A DNA stretch of 6,438 bases from CAYXRS01 sp964636485 (GTDB lineage: Bacteria > Gemmatimonadota > Gemmatimonadetes > Gemmatimonadales > Gemmatimonadaceae), in assembly GCA_964636485.1 (NCBI GenBank), contig CAZWSO010000141.1, positions 1-6,438 of the forward strand. Direction: 5' to 3'. Positions 1 to 5,442 of this stretch are shown one piece after another. The notes beneath the pieces were generated by a model. The model was given only the letters and a program-made list of their open reading frames with translations, had not been told where the DNA came from and ran no database searches. The position numbers and the translations under genes are program-made. The stretch's first letter is position 1. Every line of letters begins with the position of its first letter.

Positions 1-59
1 GGGCCGTAGTACACGATCTTGCAGTTGATCTCGCGCGAGGCGTAGTTGATCATCGACAT
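1..59 (-). CDS. mglA: MglA, Ras-like polarity GTPase (N-terminal 19 residues only)
   Basis: Only the first 19 codons plus two bases are inside the window; the rest lies beyond base 1. The visible peptide begins MSMINYASREINCKIVYYG, which closely matches the start of MglA-family small GTPases just before their P-loop. MglA proteins are cytosolic Ras-like GTPases. They set the leading cell pole and control motility or polarity in Myxococcus, and act with the GAP MglB. The ATG at 59-57 is chosen because GGAGAG (71-66) lies 6 bases upstream and because family members start at this point. An in-frame ATG two codons later is less well placed. The start is 11 bases downstream of the mglB stop, so the two are probably co-translated. 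The catalytic and nucleotide-binding residues cannot be checked here. The identity rests on a short but very characteristic stretch. Confidence 0.85.
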   Translation of the reverse strand, partial: MSMINYASREINCKIVYYG

Positions 60-70
60 CAGCCGCTCTC

Positions 71-550
71 CTAGTCGAACAGGCGGTCGATCTCGTCGTC
101 CGCTCCCGCAAGAATGTTGGGTGGTGAGTTCCGCTCGCGTTGAAACAACTCGACGAACAACCGAGTGAGCTCCTCAACGGCGCCCTTCGCCTTGAGCCGC
201 ACCAGCCCGAGAGTCGTTCGATTGTCGAACAGGATCACGAGGATTACGCGTCGGGCAACGTCGGCCAGATACATCGATTCCTGCTCACCCTGATGAAAGA
301 GCGAACTGAATTCGGTTTCGCCAATGAGCTGCGCAAGTTGATCATTGGCGCTGAAGTCCGCGGCGGTGAGCGTGGCGAACGCCGTCGGGTCAAATTGCGG
401 CTGCTCGCCGACGGTGGCGACCAGCTGCCCGGAGCGGTCGACCAGCATGGCGCAGCGTGCGTTGCTGTCGTAGAGGAACTGTTGCAGCGCGCGAGTGATC
501 GCGCTGTAGTCGTCTTCCGTAAACGACCAGCTGGCTGCACCAACGGACAT
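71..550 (-). CDS. mglB: MglB, roadblock/LC7-domain GTPase-activating protein for MglA
   Basis: A 159-residue cytosolic roadblock/LC7 protein, the same length I recall for Myxococcus MglB. Family landmarks are LVDRSGQL at 36-43, LTAADF at 61-66, LAQLIGETEF at 72-81, FHQG at 85-88, and the core strand ILFDNRTTLGLVRL at 106-119. The acidic C-terminal tail DDEIDRLFD (151-159) resembles the MglB tail, which is known to influence MglA nucleotide exchange. In the family, an MglB dimer stimulates MglA GTP hydrolysis and marks the lagging pole. The frame stays open to 634, but the ATG at 550 is preferred. It has AGGAG (560-556) five bases upstream, and the extra 28 residues upstream are Ala/Pro-rich with no family similarity. 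It lies 11 bases after the upstream small gene and 11 bases before mglA, matching the classic mglBA order. A generic roadblock protein is the alternative, but the adjacent mglA makes MglB much more likely. Confidence 0.88.
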   Translation of the reverse strand: MSVGAASWSFTEDDYSAITRALQQFLYDSNARCAMLVDRSGQLVATVGEQPQFDPTAFATLTAADFSANDQLAQLIGETEFSSLFHQGEQESMYLADVARRVILVILFDNRTTLGLVRLKAKGAVEELTRLFVELFQRERNSPPNILAGADDEIDRLFD

Positions 551-561
551 GACGGCTCCTG

Positions 562-837
562 CTATTGGATGGATGACTCCATTCGGCGCAGAATGCGTTC
601 TCCGCGCTTGCGGAGCGCCGGGTGCTGCTCCCACCTGACGTAATCACGGAGCAGGCGGATGCTCCGGCCGCTCGTGCGCACGCGCAGGTGGCCAAGCGCC
701 GCCAGTCTCCGCCACGGATGCTGGCTGAACAGGTTGCGCCTGTAGCGATGCGTCTGCTGAGTCCAGACGACTAACCCCGCCACTAGGCCACCAACGAAGC
801 CCGCGCCAGTGGCCAGCCGCACTACCACGCGCGTCAC
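562..837 (-). CDS. Small arginine-rich membrane protein of unknown function
   Basis: I do not recognise this 91-residue protein. It starts with GTG at 837-835, and its first four bases overlap the recR stop (GTGA). GGAGG at 847-843 lies five bases upstream, which supports this start. Residues 8-26 are hydrophobic and Gly/Val-rich (LATGAGFVGGLVAGLVVW) and should form one membrane helix. The rest (27-91) is strongly basic: the whole protein has 18 Arg and 1 Lys against 4 acidic residues. The tail is probably helical and cytosolic, since basic residues favour the inside. It has no signal-peptide cleavage site and no cysteine. It sits between recR and mglB, with SD-containing spacers on both sides, so it is probably translated with both. 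Possible roles, all inference, are a membrane anchor for the polarity proteins or a nucleic-acid or lipid-binding peptide. That it is a real gene is well supported by the two coupled junctions; its function is unknown. Confidence 0.75.
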   Translation of the reverse strand: MTRVVVRLATGAGFVGGLVAGLVVWTQQTHRYRRNLFSQHPWRRLAALGHLRVRTSGRSIRLLRDYVRWEQHPALRKRGERILRRMESSIQ

Positions 838-1436
838 ATCGCCCTCCGGGCGTTGAGTGCCTGCGCGATCGTGACGCCGTCGGCGTACTCCAGATCGCCG
901 CCTACGGGAAGCCCGCGCGCGATGCGCGATATGACCGGCCCCAGCGGGGCGGCCTGCCGCTGGATGTAGAGCGCCGTGGCCTCGCCCTCGAGGCTCGGAT
1001 TCGTCGCAATGATCACCTCCCGCACCGCCACCCCCATGCCCTCCCCCCCCCGTAAGCGCTCCAGCAGCCGTCCAATGGTCAGTTCCTCCGGTCCGACACC
1101 GTCCAGCGGCGACAGGCGTCCTCCCAGCACATGATACACGCCACGGTATTCCCCGGCGCGCTCGATGGCCCCTATGTCCGATGCTTCCTCAACCACGCAC
1201 ACGAGTCCCCGGTCACGCCTGGGATCGGCGCAGATGCCGCACGGGTCATGCTCCGTAAAATTGAAGCATACCGAACACCGGTGGACCCGCTGGGAAAGAG
1301 CCTCCAGCGCACGCGCCAGCCGCTGGCTCTGTTCGGCTGGCTGCCTCAGCAGGTGGTAGGTGAGCCGGAGCGCGGTCTTCCGGCCTATCCCTGGTAGGCG
1401 CGAGAGCTCGAGTGCGAGCTCCTCGATCGCCGACAT
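834..1436 (-). CDS. recR: RecR, recombination mediator protein
   Basis: A 200-residue protein of full family length. RecR forms a ring that, with RecO (and RecF), loads RecA onto SSB-coated single-stranded DNA at gaps. An N-terminal helix-hairpin-helix is centred on LPGIGRKTALRL (14-25). The four-cysteine zinc motif is C54, C57, C66 and C69. The Toprim domain begins near residue 79, with EEASDIGAIE (83-92) and the signature YHVLGGRLSPLDGVGP (101-116). The later IIATNPSLEGEATALYI segment and the C-terminal SRIARGLPVGGDLEYAD are also typical. The ATG at 1436-1434 follows the ebfC stop by two bases. I see no good SD, so translation is probably coupled to ebfC. The stop overlaps the GTG of the next gene. 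Oddities are a run of nine G in the coding strand (1051-1043) and a loop after LLERLR that is a few residues longer than in E. coli. Confidence 0.96.
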   Translation of the reverse strand: MSAIEELALELSRLPGIGRKTALRLTYHLLRQPAEQSQRLARALEALSQRVHRCSVCFNFTEHDPCGICADPRRDRGLVCVVEEASDIGAIERAGEYRGVYHVLGGRLSPLDGVGPEELTIGRLLERLRGGEGMGVAVREVIIATNPSLEGEATALYIQRQAAPLGPVISRIARGLPVGGDLEYADGVTIAQALNARRAM

Positions 1437-1438
1437 GC

Positions 1439-1756
1439 TCAGAAGGGCAGCGTGAACGGCAGCGGCATTCCACCCGCGAGCTGCGCCATCTCGTTCTGCG
1501 CCAGCTCCGCAGCCTTCTTCTGAGCCTCGTTGACCGCCACGAGGATCAGATCCTCCAGCATCTCGACATCGGCGGGGTCCACCACCGATTTGTCGATCTC
1601 GATGCGCCGAATCTGTCCTTTTCCGTCGGCCGTCACGGTCACCATTCCGCCGCCCGCCGACGCGGTAACGGTTTTACTCTGCAACTCCTCCTGCATCTGC
1701 TGCAGCCGGCCCTGCATCTGCTGCGCCTGCTGGAGGATCTTCGAAAGATCGGTCAT
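1439..1756 (-). CDS. ebfC: YbaB/EbfC family nucleoid-associated protein
   Basis: A 105-residue protein of the YbaB/EbfC family: small dimeric DNA-binding proteins with a tweezer-like shape that associate with the nucleoid. They are nearly always encoded between dnaX and recR. The N-terminal helix (about 1-28) is rich in Gln and Met (ILQQAQQMQGRLQQMQEEL) and should form the dimer coiled coil. Strands follow with GGGMVTVTADGKGQIRRIEID (about 35-55), then the family DLILVAVNEAQKKA helix (about 69-82). The C-terminus GGMPLPFTLPF is a short hydrophobic tail, as is common in the family. The start at 1756-1754 gives the expected family N-terminus, but there is no clear SD upstream. It lies 74 bases after dnaX and two bases before recR. 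The gap to dnaX holds only two copies of GCTTGCGG on the coding strand and a weak GC-rich inverted repeat, with no convincing promoter or terminator. Expression from the dnaX transcript is therefore likely. Confidence 0.95.
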   Translation of the reverse strand: MTDLSKILQQAQQMQGRLQQMQEELQSKTVTASAGGGMVTVTADGKGQIRRIEIDKSVVDPADVEMLEDLILVAVNEAQKKAAELAQNEMAQLAGGMPLPFTLPF

Positions 1757-1830
1757 AGCATGGACATCCGGTCGCCAGAGGGGATCGTGACGCGAAAGCT
1801 ACCCCGCAAGCAACGTGCGCCGCAAGCGCG

Positions 1831-3720
1831 TTACGTCCACTCCACGAGGTCGAGATCGAGTTCCCGGACCGCAGCTGCAAGCGACGGATCGCGGCGGCAA
1901 AGCAGCGCCAGCCGCTCACCCTTCAACGCCGCTTCCGTCAGACGCTGCGGGGGTGGTAGCGAGCCGTCGACGGCCCTGCGCACGAGTCGCACGCGCGCCA
2001 CTCCGGAGAACAGCATCGCCACCGCCGCCGCGATGTCCAGTGCTCCGCCTTCGATGGCATCCGCGTAGAGATCGAGCGGCTCCTCCAGCTCGAGGGTTAT
2101 GTCGCCGCGCGCCGTTACGGCCACGGGGACGGCGCGTTCCAGCGCCGTGGCAAGCATGGACCGGCCCGCGGAACGTAAGGCACCGGCCACATCGCCCCAC
2201 CGCTCGACCAGCCTGTTCAGCTCCAGGGGCTCGACAGGAGCAGAGGGCGAATTGGCTCCTGCCACGACCGGTGGCGCCAGGGCCAGCGCCGCGCCTCCGC
2301 CACCATCCCCTGCCTCGGACGTCAGCCGGGAGGCCCACGGTGCGGACTCCGTTTCCATGGGCGGCGGCTCCGCTACGGAGGCGCTCAGGGCTGTTGGGCG
2401 GGGAGGCGCAGCAGGCCCTTGCGCCGGCTCGCGGTAGACCGTGGAGCCGGCGGCAGGCCGGTCGGCTGGCTGCGCAGCCTTGGCCCGGCGAGGCGGCTCC
2501 CCAACTGGCGCCGGGGCCGGGGGCCGCTCCCGCCTTGCTGCTCCCTGTCCGCTGTCACCCCCCAGCGTTCGCAGGACCTCCTCCAGCGAGACCGTGCGGT
2601 CCATCAGCGCGCAGCGCACCAGCAACGCCTCCAGCAGCAGCTGCTGTTGGGCGCTTCGGCGAAAGCGTGGCTCGATCTCCGTCACGGCACCAAGCATCCG
2701 CAACAGATCGCCGGAAGTGAGGCGACCAACCCGCTGCCTCAGCGCCTCTCGCGTCCGCTCGGACATGTCGGCGACATCGCCACCGAGGGTGATGGCCAGC
2801 TGGCCTCTGAGAAGATCGGCGAAGCCGCCAAGGAACATCACGAGATCAACCCCCTCTTCCACCAGACGGCCCACAGCCGGGAACAGATCGCCGGCGCGCC
2901 CTCCCCCCTCCACTACGAGGTCGAGAATGCGAAGGTACTCATCCTCGGGCACAAGACCGAGCGCCTCGCGCACTCGGGCGGCTGTGAGGCTGCCGTCGCC
3001 GAGCGCCAGCGCCTGATCGGCGAGACTGAGCGCGTCACGCATGGAGCCATCGGCCGCGCGCGCAAGCATCGCGATGGCTTCCGGCTCGGCATCCACCTTT
3101 TCGGCGGCGAGCACCTCATTGAGGCGCGCTCGCACGTCGGCCGGCGACATCCGCTTGAAGTCGAAGCGCTGCAGCCGGCTGAGCACGGGCGCGGCGGTAT
3201 TCGCGATCCGCTGCGGCTCGGTAGTGGCGAACACGAACACGACGCGAGGTGGCGGCTCCTCGAGAATCTTCAGGAGCGCGTTCCACGCTTCGCGCGTGAG
3301 CATGTGCGCTTCGTCCACGATGTACACCTTGTAATGCTGCTCGGTGGACGGCGCATACATGGCGCGCTCTCGCAGCTCGCGCGCGTCGTCGACACCGCGG
3401 TTGGAGGCGGCATCGATCTCGACCACGTCGAGGGACGCTGATCCGCTCCAGATCCGCGTGCATGATGCACATTCTCCGCAAGGCTCCCCGGCGTTGGGCG
3501 CGGAAGCGTCGGCCGTCCCGATTCGGCGCTCGCAGTTGAGGGCCATGGCCAGCACGCGAGCGAGAGTCGTCTTCCCCACGCCGCGCGGACCGCAGAGAAG
3601 ATATCCGTGCGCCACGCGTCCGCGCGCGATCGCTCCCCGCAGGGTGTTCGACACGTGCGACTGCACGGCGACGGAGGCGAACGTCTTCGGACGGTACTTG
3701 CGCGCAAGCGAGAGGTGCAT
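1831..3720 (-). CDS. dnaX: DnaX, DNA polymerase III subunit tau/gamma (clamp-loader ATPase)
   Basis: DnaX is the ATPase of the replicative clamp loader that opens the beta clamp and, as tau, couples polymerase cores to the helicase. Counted from the ATG at 3720 it has 629 residues. Landmarks: LARKYRPKTF (5-14); Walker A GPRGVGKT (44-51); zinc cysteines C63, C81, C84 and C87; Walker B VDEAH with D136 and E137; sensor-1 ATTEP (165-169); arginine finger R182; and sensor-2 GSMRDALS (225-232). A Pro/Ala/Gly-rich linker spans about 386-495. A C-terminal tau-type domain follows and ends in RDPSLAAAVRELDLDLVEW, as in other DnaX proteins. The usual SRC motif reads SRL (181-183), so its cysteine is lost but the arginine is kept. 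The first zinc spacing is wider than in E. coli. A TTG at 3726-3724 is an alternative start; neither start has an SD. I saw no A-rich frameshift site, so a separate gamma form is unsupported. Downstream are ebfC and recR. Confidence 0.97.
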   Translation of the reverse strand: MHLSLARKYRPKTFASVAVQSHVSNTLRGAIARGRVAHGYLLCGPRGVGKTTLARVLAMALNCERRIGTADASAPNAGEPCGECASCTRIWSGSASLDVVEIDAASNRGVDDARELRERAMYAPSTEQHYKVYIVDEAHMLTREAWNALLKILEEPPPRVVFVFATTEPQRIANTAAPVLSRLQRFDFKRMSPADVRARLNEVLAAEKVDAEPEAIAMLARAADGSMRDALSLADQALALGDGSLTAARVREALGLVPEDEYLRILDLVVEGGGRAGDLFPAVGRLVEEGVDLVMFLGGFADLLRGQLAITLGGDVADMSERTREALRQRVGRLTSGDLLRMLGAVTEIEPRFRRSAQQQLLLEALLVRCALMDRTVSLEEVLRTLGGDSGQGAARRERPPAPAPVGEPPRRAKAAQPADRPAAGSTVYREPAQGPAAPPRPTALSASVAEPPPMETESAPWASRLTSEAGDGGGGAALALAPPVVAGANSPSAPVEPLELNRLVERWGDVAGALRSAGRSMLATALERAVPVAVTARGDITLELEEPLDLYADAIEGGALDIAAAVAMLFSGVARVRLVRRAVDGSLPPPQRLTEAALKGERLALLCRRDPSLAAAVRELDLDLVEWT

Positions 3721-3756
3721 GTGCAAACCGGATAGGGATACCGGCCCGTTGACCGG

Positions 3757-3799
3757 AAAAACAACGAAGGCCCGCCGGCGAGAGACTCGCCGCCAGGCC
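3757..3799 (-). terminator. Intrinsic terminator between ffs and dnaX
   Basis: Two 14-base arms (3799-3786 and 3782-3769) pair at 12 of 14 positions around a three-base loop. On the minus strand they are followed by TTCGTTGTTTTT (3768-3757). A GC-rich stem followed by a U-rich tract is the classic Rho-independent signal, and only the minus strand shows it. It would end transcripts from the ltaE/ffs side about 100 bases past the SRP RNA and separate them from dnaX, whose start is only 36 bases further on. It could also work partially, as an attenuator ahead of dnaX. Confidence 0.75.
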
Positions 3800-3854
3800 G
3801 GAAAATGTCATGACTTCGCTGGCTTATGAAGCGCCGGCCAGACTTGATGCGCAA

Positions 3855-3897
3855 GGCGCGGGTTCACCGCTCCAAGGGAGCTCGGAACACCCGCGCC
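3855..3897 (-). repeat. Strong hairpin directly 3' of the SRP RNA
   Basis: A perfect 9-bp outer stem (GGCGCGGGT at 3897-3889 with ACCCGCGCC at 3863-3855) encloses an inner 5-bp stem, GCTCC/GGAGC, with loop CTT. It starts at the base where the predicted SRP RNA helix ends. Only two T residues follow it on the minus strand, so it is a poor terminator by itself. It may stabilise or guide processing of the SRP precursor 3' end; this is inference. The remaining bases 3854-3800 and 3756-3727 show no gene. Confidence 0.55.
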
Positions 3898-4002
3898 AAT
3901 GCCCCAGGCCTGACGAAGCGACGCAAGACACCACATGCCGCTGCTACCTTCGGGGTCCTGACGGGGTTAGCGGGCTCACGCCCTTCGGGACCTGGGACAC
4001 CA
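3897..4002 (-). ncRNA. ffs: Signal recognition particle RNA (small bacterial type, 4.5S)
   Basis: An RNA of about 106 nt that pairs with Ffh to form the SRP, which delivers nascent membrane and secreted proteins to FtsY and SecYEG. The conserved Ffh-binding core is visible on the minus strand: CCCCGTCAGG (3966-3957), then a short ACC/GGT stem, then AGCAGCGG (3945-3938). The two ends pair over 12 positions, including G-U pairs (4002-3991 with 3908-3897), and CGAAG (3987-3983) pairs with CTTCG (3918-3914) further in. This gives the single long hairpin expected of the small type, with no Alu domain. The ends are set by pairing and may be off by a few bases. The position before dnaX-ebfC-recR matches the arrangement in Bacillus. 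The apical loop reads CCGAA between ACC and GGU, one base longer than the usual GGAA tetraloop. The promoter lies immediately upstream and a terminator lies downstream at 3799-3757. Confidence 0.9.
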
Positions 4003-4005
4003 TTT

Positions 4006-4034
4006 AAGATAACGCTCCCTGCACCGCGATTCAA
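4006..4034 (-). promoter_or_regulatory. Sigma70-type promoter of ffs
   Basis: On the minus strand, TTGAAT (4034-4029) and TATCTT (4011-4006) are separated by exactly 17 bases. Each differs from the consensus hexamers at two positions. Initiation 5 to 7 bases downstream would fall at about 4001-3999, which matches the 5' end predicted from SRP RNA pairing. The -35 box contains the TGA stop of ltaE (4033-4031). The agreement between spacing and RNA end is the main support. Confidence 0.75.
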
Positions 4035-5089
4035 CTTGGGTCAGCAGCGCGACTGGCGCCGGTAACGGAGGCCTCCAGCACGCGTGCCAGACGCGAGCCG
4101 GCCTCCTCCGCTTCTCCATCGTCGACGTCGAGATGAAACACCGCCCGCAGCCGAGTGGGCGACCAGACGGTAAGCAGCAGCCCCTGCTCCGCCGCCCCGG
4201 CGGCAATGTCCGGCGCGGCACAGTCGGGTGCGAGATCCACCATGACGATGTTCGTCTGAGGTTTCACCACGCGGGCCCCGCCGGCCCCGTCCACCAGCTC
4301 CGCGAACCGCCGGGCACGAGCGTGATCAGCCTCCAGCAGCTGAATGTGCCGCTCGAGTCCGTGCAACGCGCCCGCAGCGAGAATCCCCGACTGCCGCATT
4401 CCGCCCCCGAACCGCTTCCGCACTCTCCACCCCTCCTCCATCAGCGCCCGGGGACCGGCGAGTGCCGCACCGACCGGCGCGCCCAGACCCTTCGAAAACG
4501 ATACCATGACCGTATCGGCCGGCGTGGCGAGCCGCGCCGGCTCGACGCCAAGCGCCACGGCGGCGTTCCACAGCCGCGCACCGTCGAGGTGAACAGGCAG
4601 GTCAAACTCGCGCGCCACGTCGCGCAGGGCGGCCTCCTCCTCTTCGCTGCTCACCACGCCGCCGGCACCATTGTGCGTGTTCTCGAGACATACGAGACTC
4701 GCCCGCGGCACGTGCTTCGATTGCGGGCGGATGGCCGCACGGAGCGCGCGGACGTCCATCACCAATCCGTCGCCGCGCACCGGGCGGACCTGGGCGCCGC
4801 TCAAGGCGGCCGCGCCCGCCGCTTCGTAATGGATGATGTGCGACTCGGCATCGAGCACGATCTCGGTTCCGGCGCTCGACAGCAGCCAGATTGCGGTCTG
4901 GTTTGCCATCGTTCCACTCGGAAAGAATAGCGCGGCCTCCTTTTCCAGCCGCTCTGCCACCACGTGCTCCAGACGGGCCACGGTAGGATCACCGTCCAGG
5001 ACGTCGTCTCCCACCTCCGCATCAGCCATGGCGCGGCGCATGGCGTCTGTAGGGCGCGTGACGGTGTCGCTCCGCAGGTCGATTCGCAT
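4031..5089 (-). CDS. ltaE: Low-specificity L-threonine aldolase (PLP-dependent)
   Basis: A 352-residue cytosolic fold-type I PLP enzyme that cleaves L-threonine or allo-threonine to glycine and acetaldehyde, feeding glycine and one-carbon metabolism. The N-terminus MRIDLRSDTVTRPT is the family signature. Other landmarks are VGDDVLDGDPTV (26-37), PSGTMAN (57-63, phosphate binding), H84 in ESHIIHYE (probably stacking on the cofactor), LENTHN (135-140), HLDGAR (167-172, with D169 and R172) and the Schiff-base lysine K200 in SFSKGLGAPVG. Length fits the family, which is about 330-350. The frame is open back to 5161, but those 24 extra residues run into a terminator hairpin and are not family-like, so the ATG at 5089 is chosen. 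I see no SD and no convincing promoter before it. No terminator separates it from ffs, so its transcript probably reads through the SRP RNA gene. Beta-eliminating relatives are possible; exact substrate preference cannot be read here. Confidence 0.93.
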   Translation of the reverse strand: MRIDLRSDTVTRPTDAMRRAMADAEVGDDVLDGDPTVARLEHVVAERLEKEAALFFPSGTMANQTAIWLLSSAGTEIVLDAESHIIHYEAAGAAALSGAQVRPVRGDGLVMDVRALRAAIRPQSKHVPRASLVCLENTHNGAGGVVSSEEEEAALRDVAREFDLPVHLDGARLWNAAVALGVEPARLATPADTVMVSFSKGLGAPVGAALAGPRALMEEGWRVRKRFGGGMRQSGILAAGALHGLERHIQLLEADHARARRFAELVDGAGGARVVKPQTNIVMVDLAPDCAAPDIAAGAAEQGLLLTVWSPTRLRAVFHLDVDDGEAEEAGSRLARVLEASVTGASRAADPS

Positions 5090-5154
5090 GGGAGCAAAGA
5101 TGCCGACAGGACGGTCATTCGTCAGGAGGGCCGATCGGGATTGGGCACACATGC

Positions 5155-5190
5155 AAAGCACCGCGCCCCGGTCAGGGGCGCGGTGCCTTC
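5155..5190 (-). terminator. Perfect 12-bp hairpin terminator after the lipoprotein gene
   Basis: The arms GCACCGCGCCCC (minus strand 5186-5175) and GGGGCGCGGTGC (5169-5158) are perfectly complementary around a five-base loop. On the minus strand the flanks GAAG and TTTG can add one G-U and two A-U pairs. The hairpin begins 25 bases past the lipoprotein stop. The T-run is short (three), so termination efficiency is uncertain. The plus-strand flank is not T-rich. Confidence 0.7.
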
Positions 5191-5211
5191 ACTCGACTTG
5201 CCTGCAAAGCG

Positions 5212-5442
5212 TCAGGGATCTATTCGAATGGTCGGCCGGCGAATCTCGATCGTGTCCCTGCCGATTGTCGGCACTTCAATCGTGTCGACGACGATGCCCG
5301 CATCCACGCTTGGATATCTCACCGTGTCAACCTCGCTCTCCACTACGGGCCGCTCTACCTCCGCGGTCCTGTCATTGGTGCGCTCGCACGCCGTCACGCC
5401 GAACAGCGCAATCGCCGCGGTCGCAAGGAAGATTCTAGGCAC
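5212..5442 (-). CDS. Small lipoprotein with DT-x-P repeats, function unknown
   Basis: I do not recognise a named family for this 76-residue protein. The GTG start at 5442-5440 is supported by GGAGG (5453-5449) six bases upstream. Residues 1-18 form a short lipoprotein signal (MPRIFLATAAIALFGVTA) with lipobox VTAC, so C19 would be lipidated and become the mature N-terminus. The mature part of 58 residues has loose repeats: VDTVRYPSV (38-46), VDTIEVPTI (52-60) and RDTIEIRRPTI (62-72), with a shorter VERPVV before them. Alternating Val/Ile and charged residues with a regular proline suggest short beta strands. It is probably anchored to the outer face of the inner membrane or to the outer membrane. 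It stands alone between a 166-base upstream region and a hairpin terminator, so it is likely monocistronic. A CRP-like palindrome lies about 100 bases upstream of the start. Confidence 0.8.
   Translation of the reverse strand: MPRIFLATAAIALFGVTACERTNDRTAEVERPVVESEVDTVRYPSVDAGIVVDTIEVPTIGRDTIEIRRPTIRIDP

Noticed and set aside
551..634. 28-residue N-terminal extension of mglB
   Set aside because: It overlaps the upstream gene's end, has no MglB-like sequence, and the ATG at 550 has a well-placed AGGAG.
1757..1830. Attenuator or promoter in the dnaX-ebfC gap
   Set aside because: Only a short bulged inverted repeat and an 8-base direct repeat are present; no T-tract and no plausible -35/-10 pair.
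1815..2720. 301-codon plus-strand open frame opposite the dnaX linker and tau domain
   Set aside because: It is a composition artefact: extremely Pro/Arg/Ala-rich, with no recognisable motif, over a well-supported gene.
2419..3441. 340-codon open frame on the plus strand opposite dnaX
   Set aside because: It lies fully antisense to conserved DnaX ATPase sequence, has no SD or family motifs, and its Arg/Pro/His-rich content is typical of GC-rich antisense frames.
1831..3720. Programmed frameshift giving a short gamma form of DnaX
   Set aside because: No A-rich slippery heptamer in the right frame was seen; the GAAAAG near 3100 does not fit the X-XXY-YYZ pattern.
3800..3897. Possible tRNA next to ffs
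   Set aside because: The structure is a single GC-rich hairpin of 43 bases with no cloverleaf, T-loop or anticodon arm.
5090..5161. 24-residue N-terminal extension of threonine aldolase from a GTG at 5161
   Set aside because: It begins inside the hairpin terminator and lacks an SD; the family N-terminus starts exactly at the ATG at 5089.
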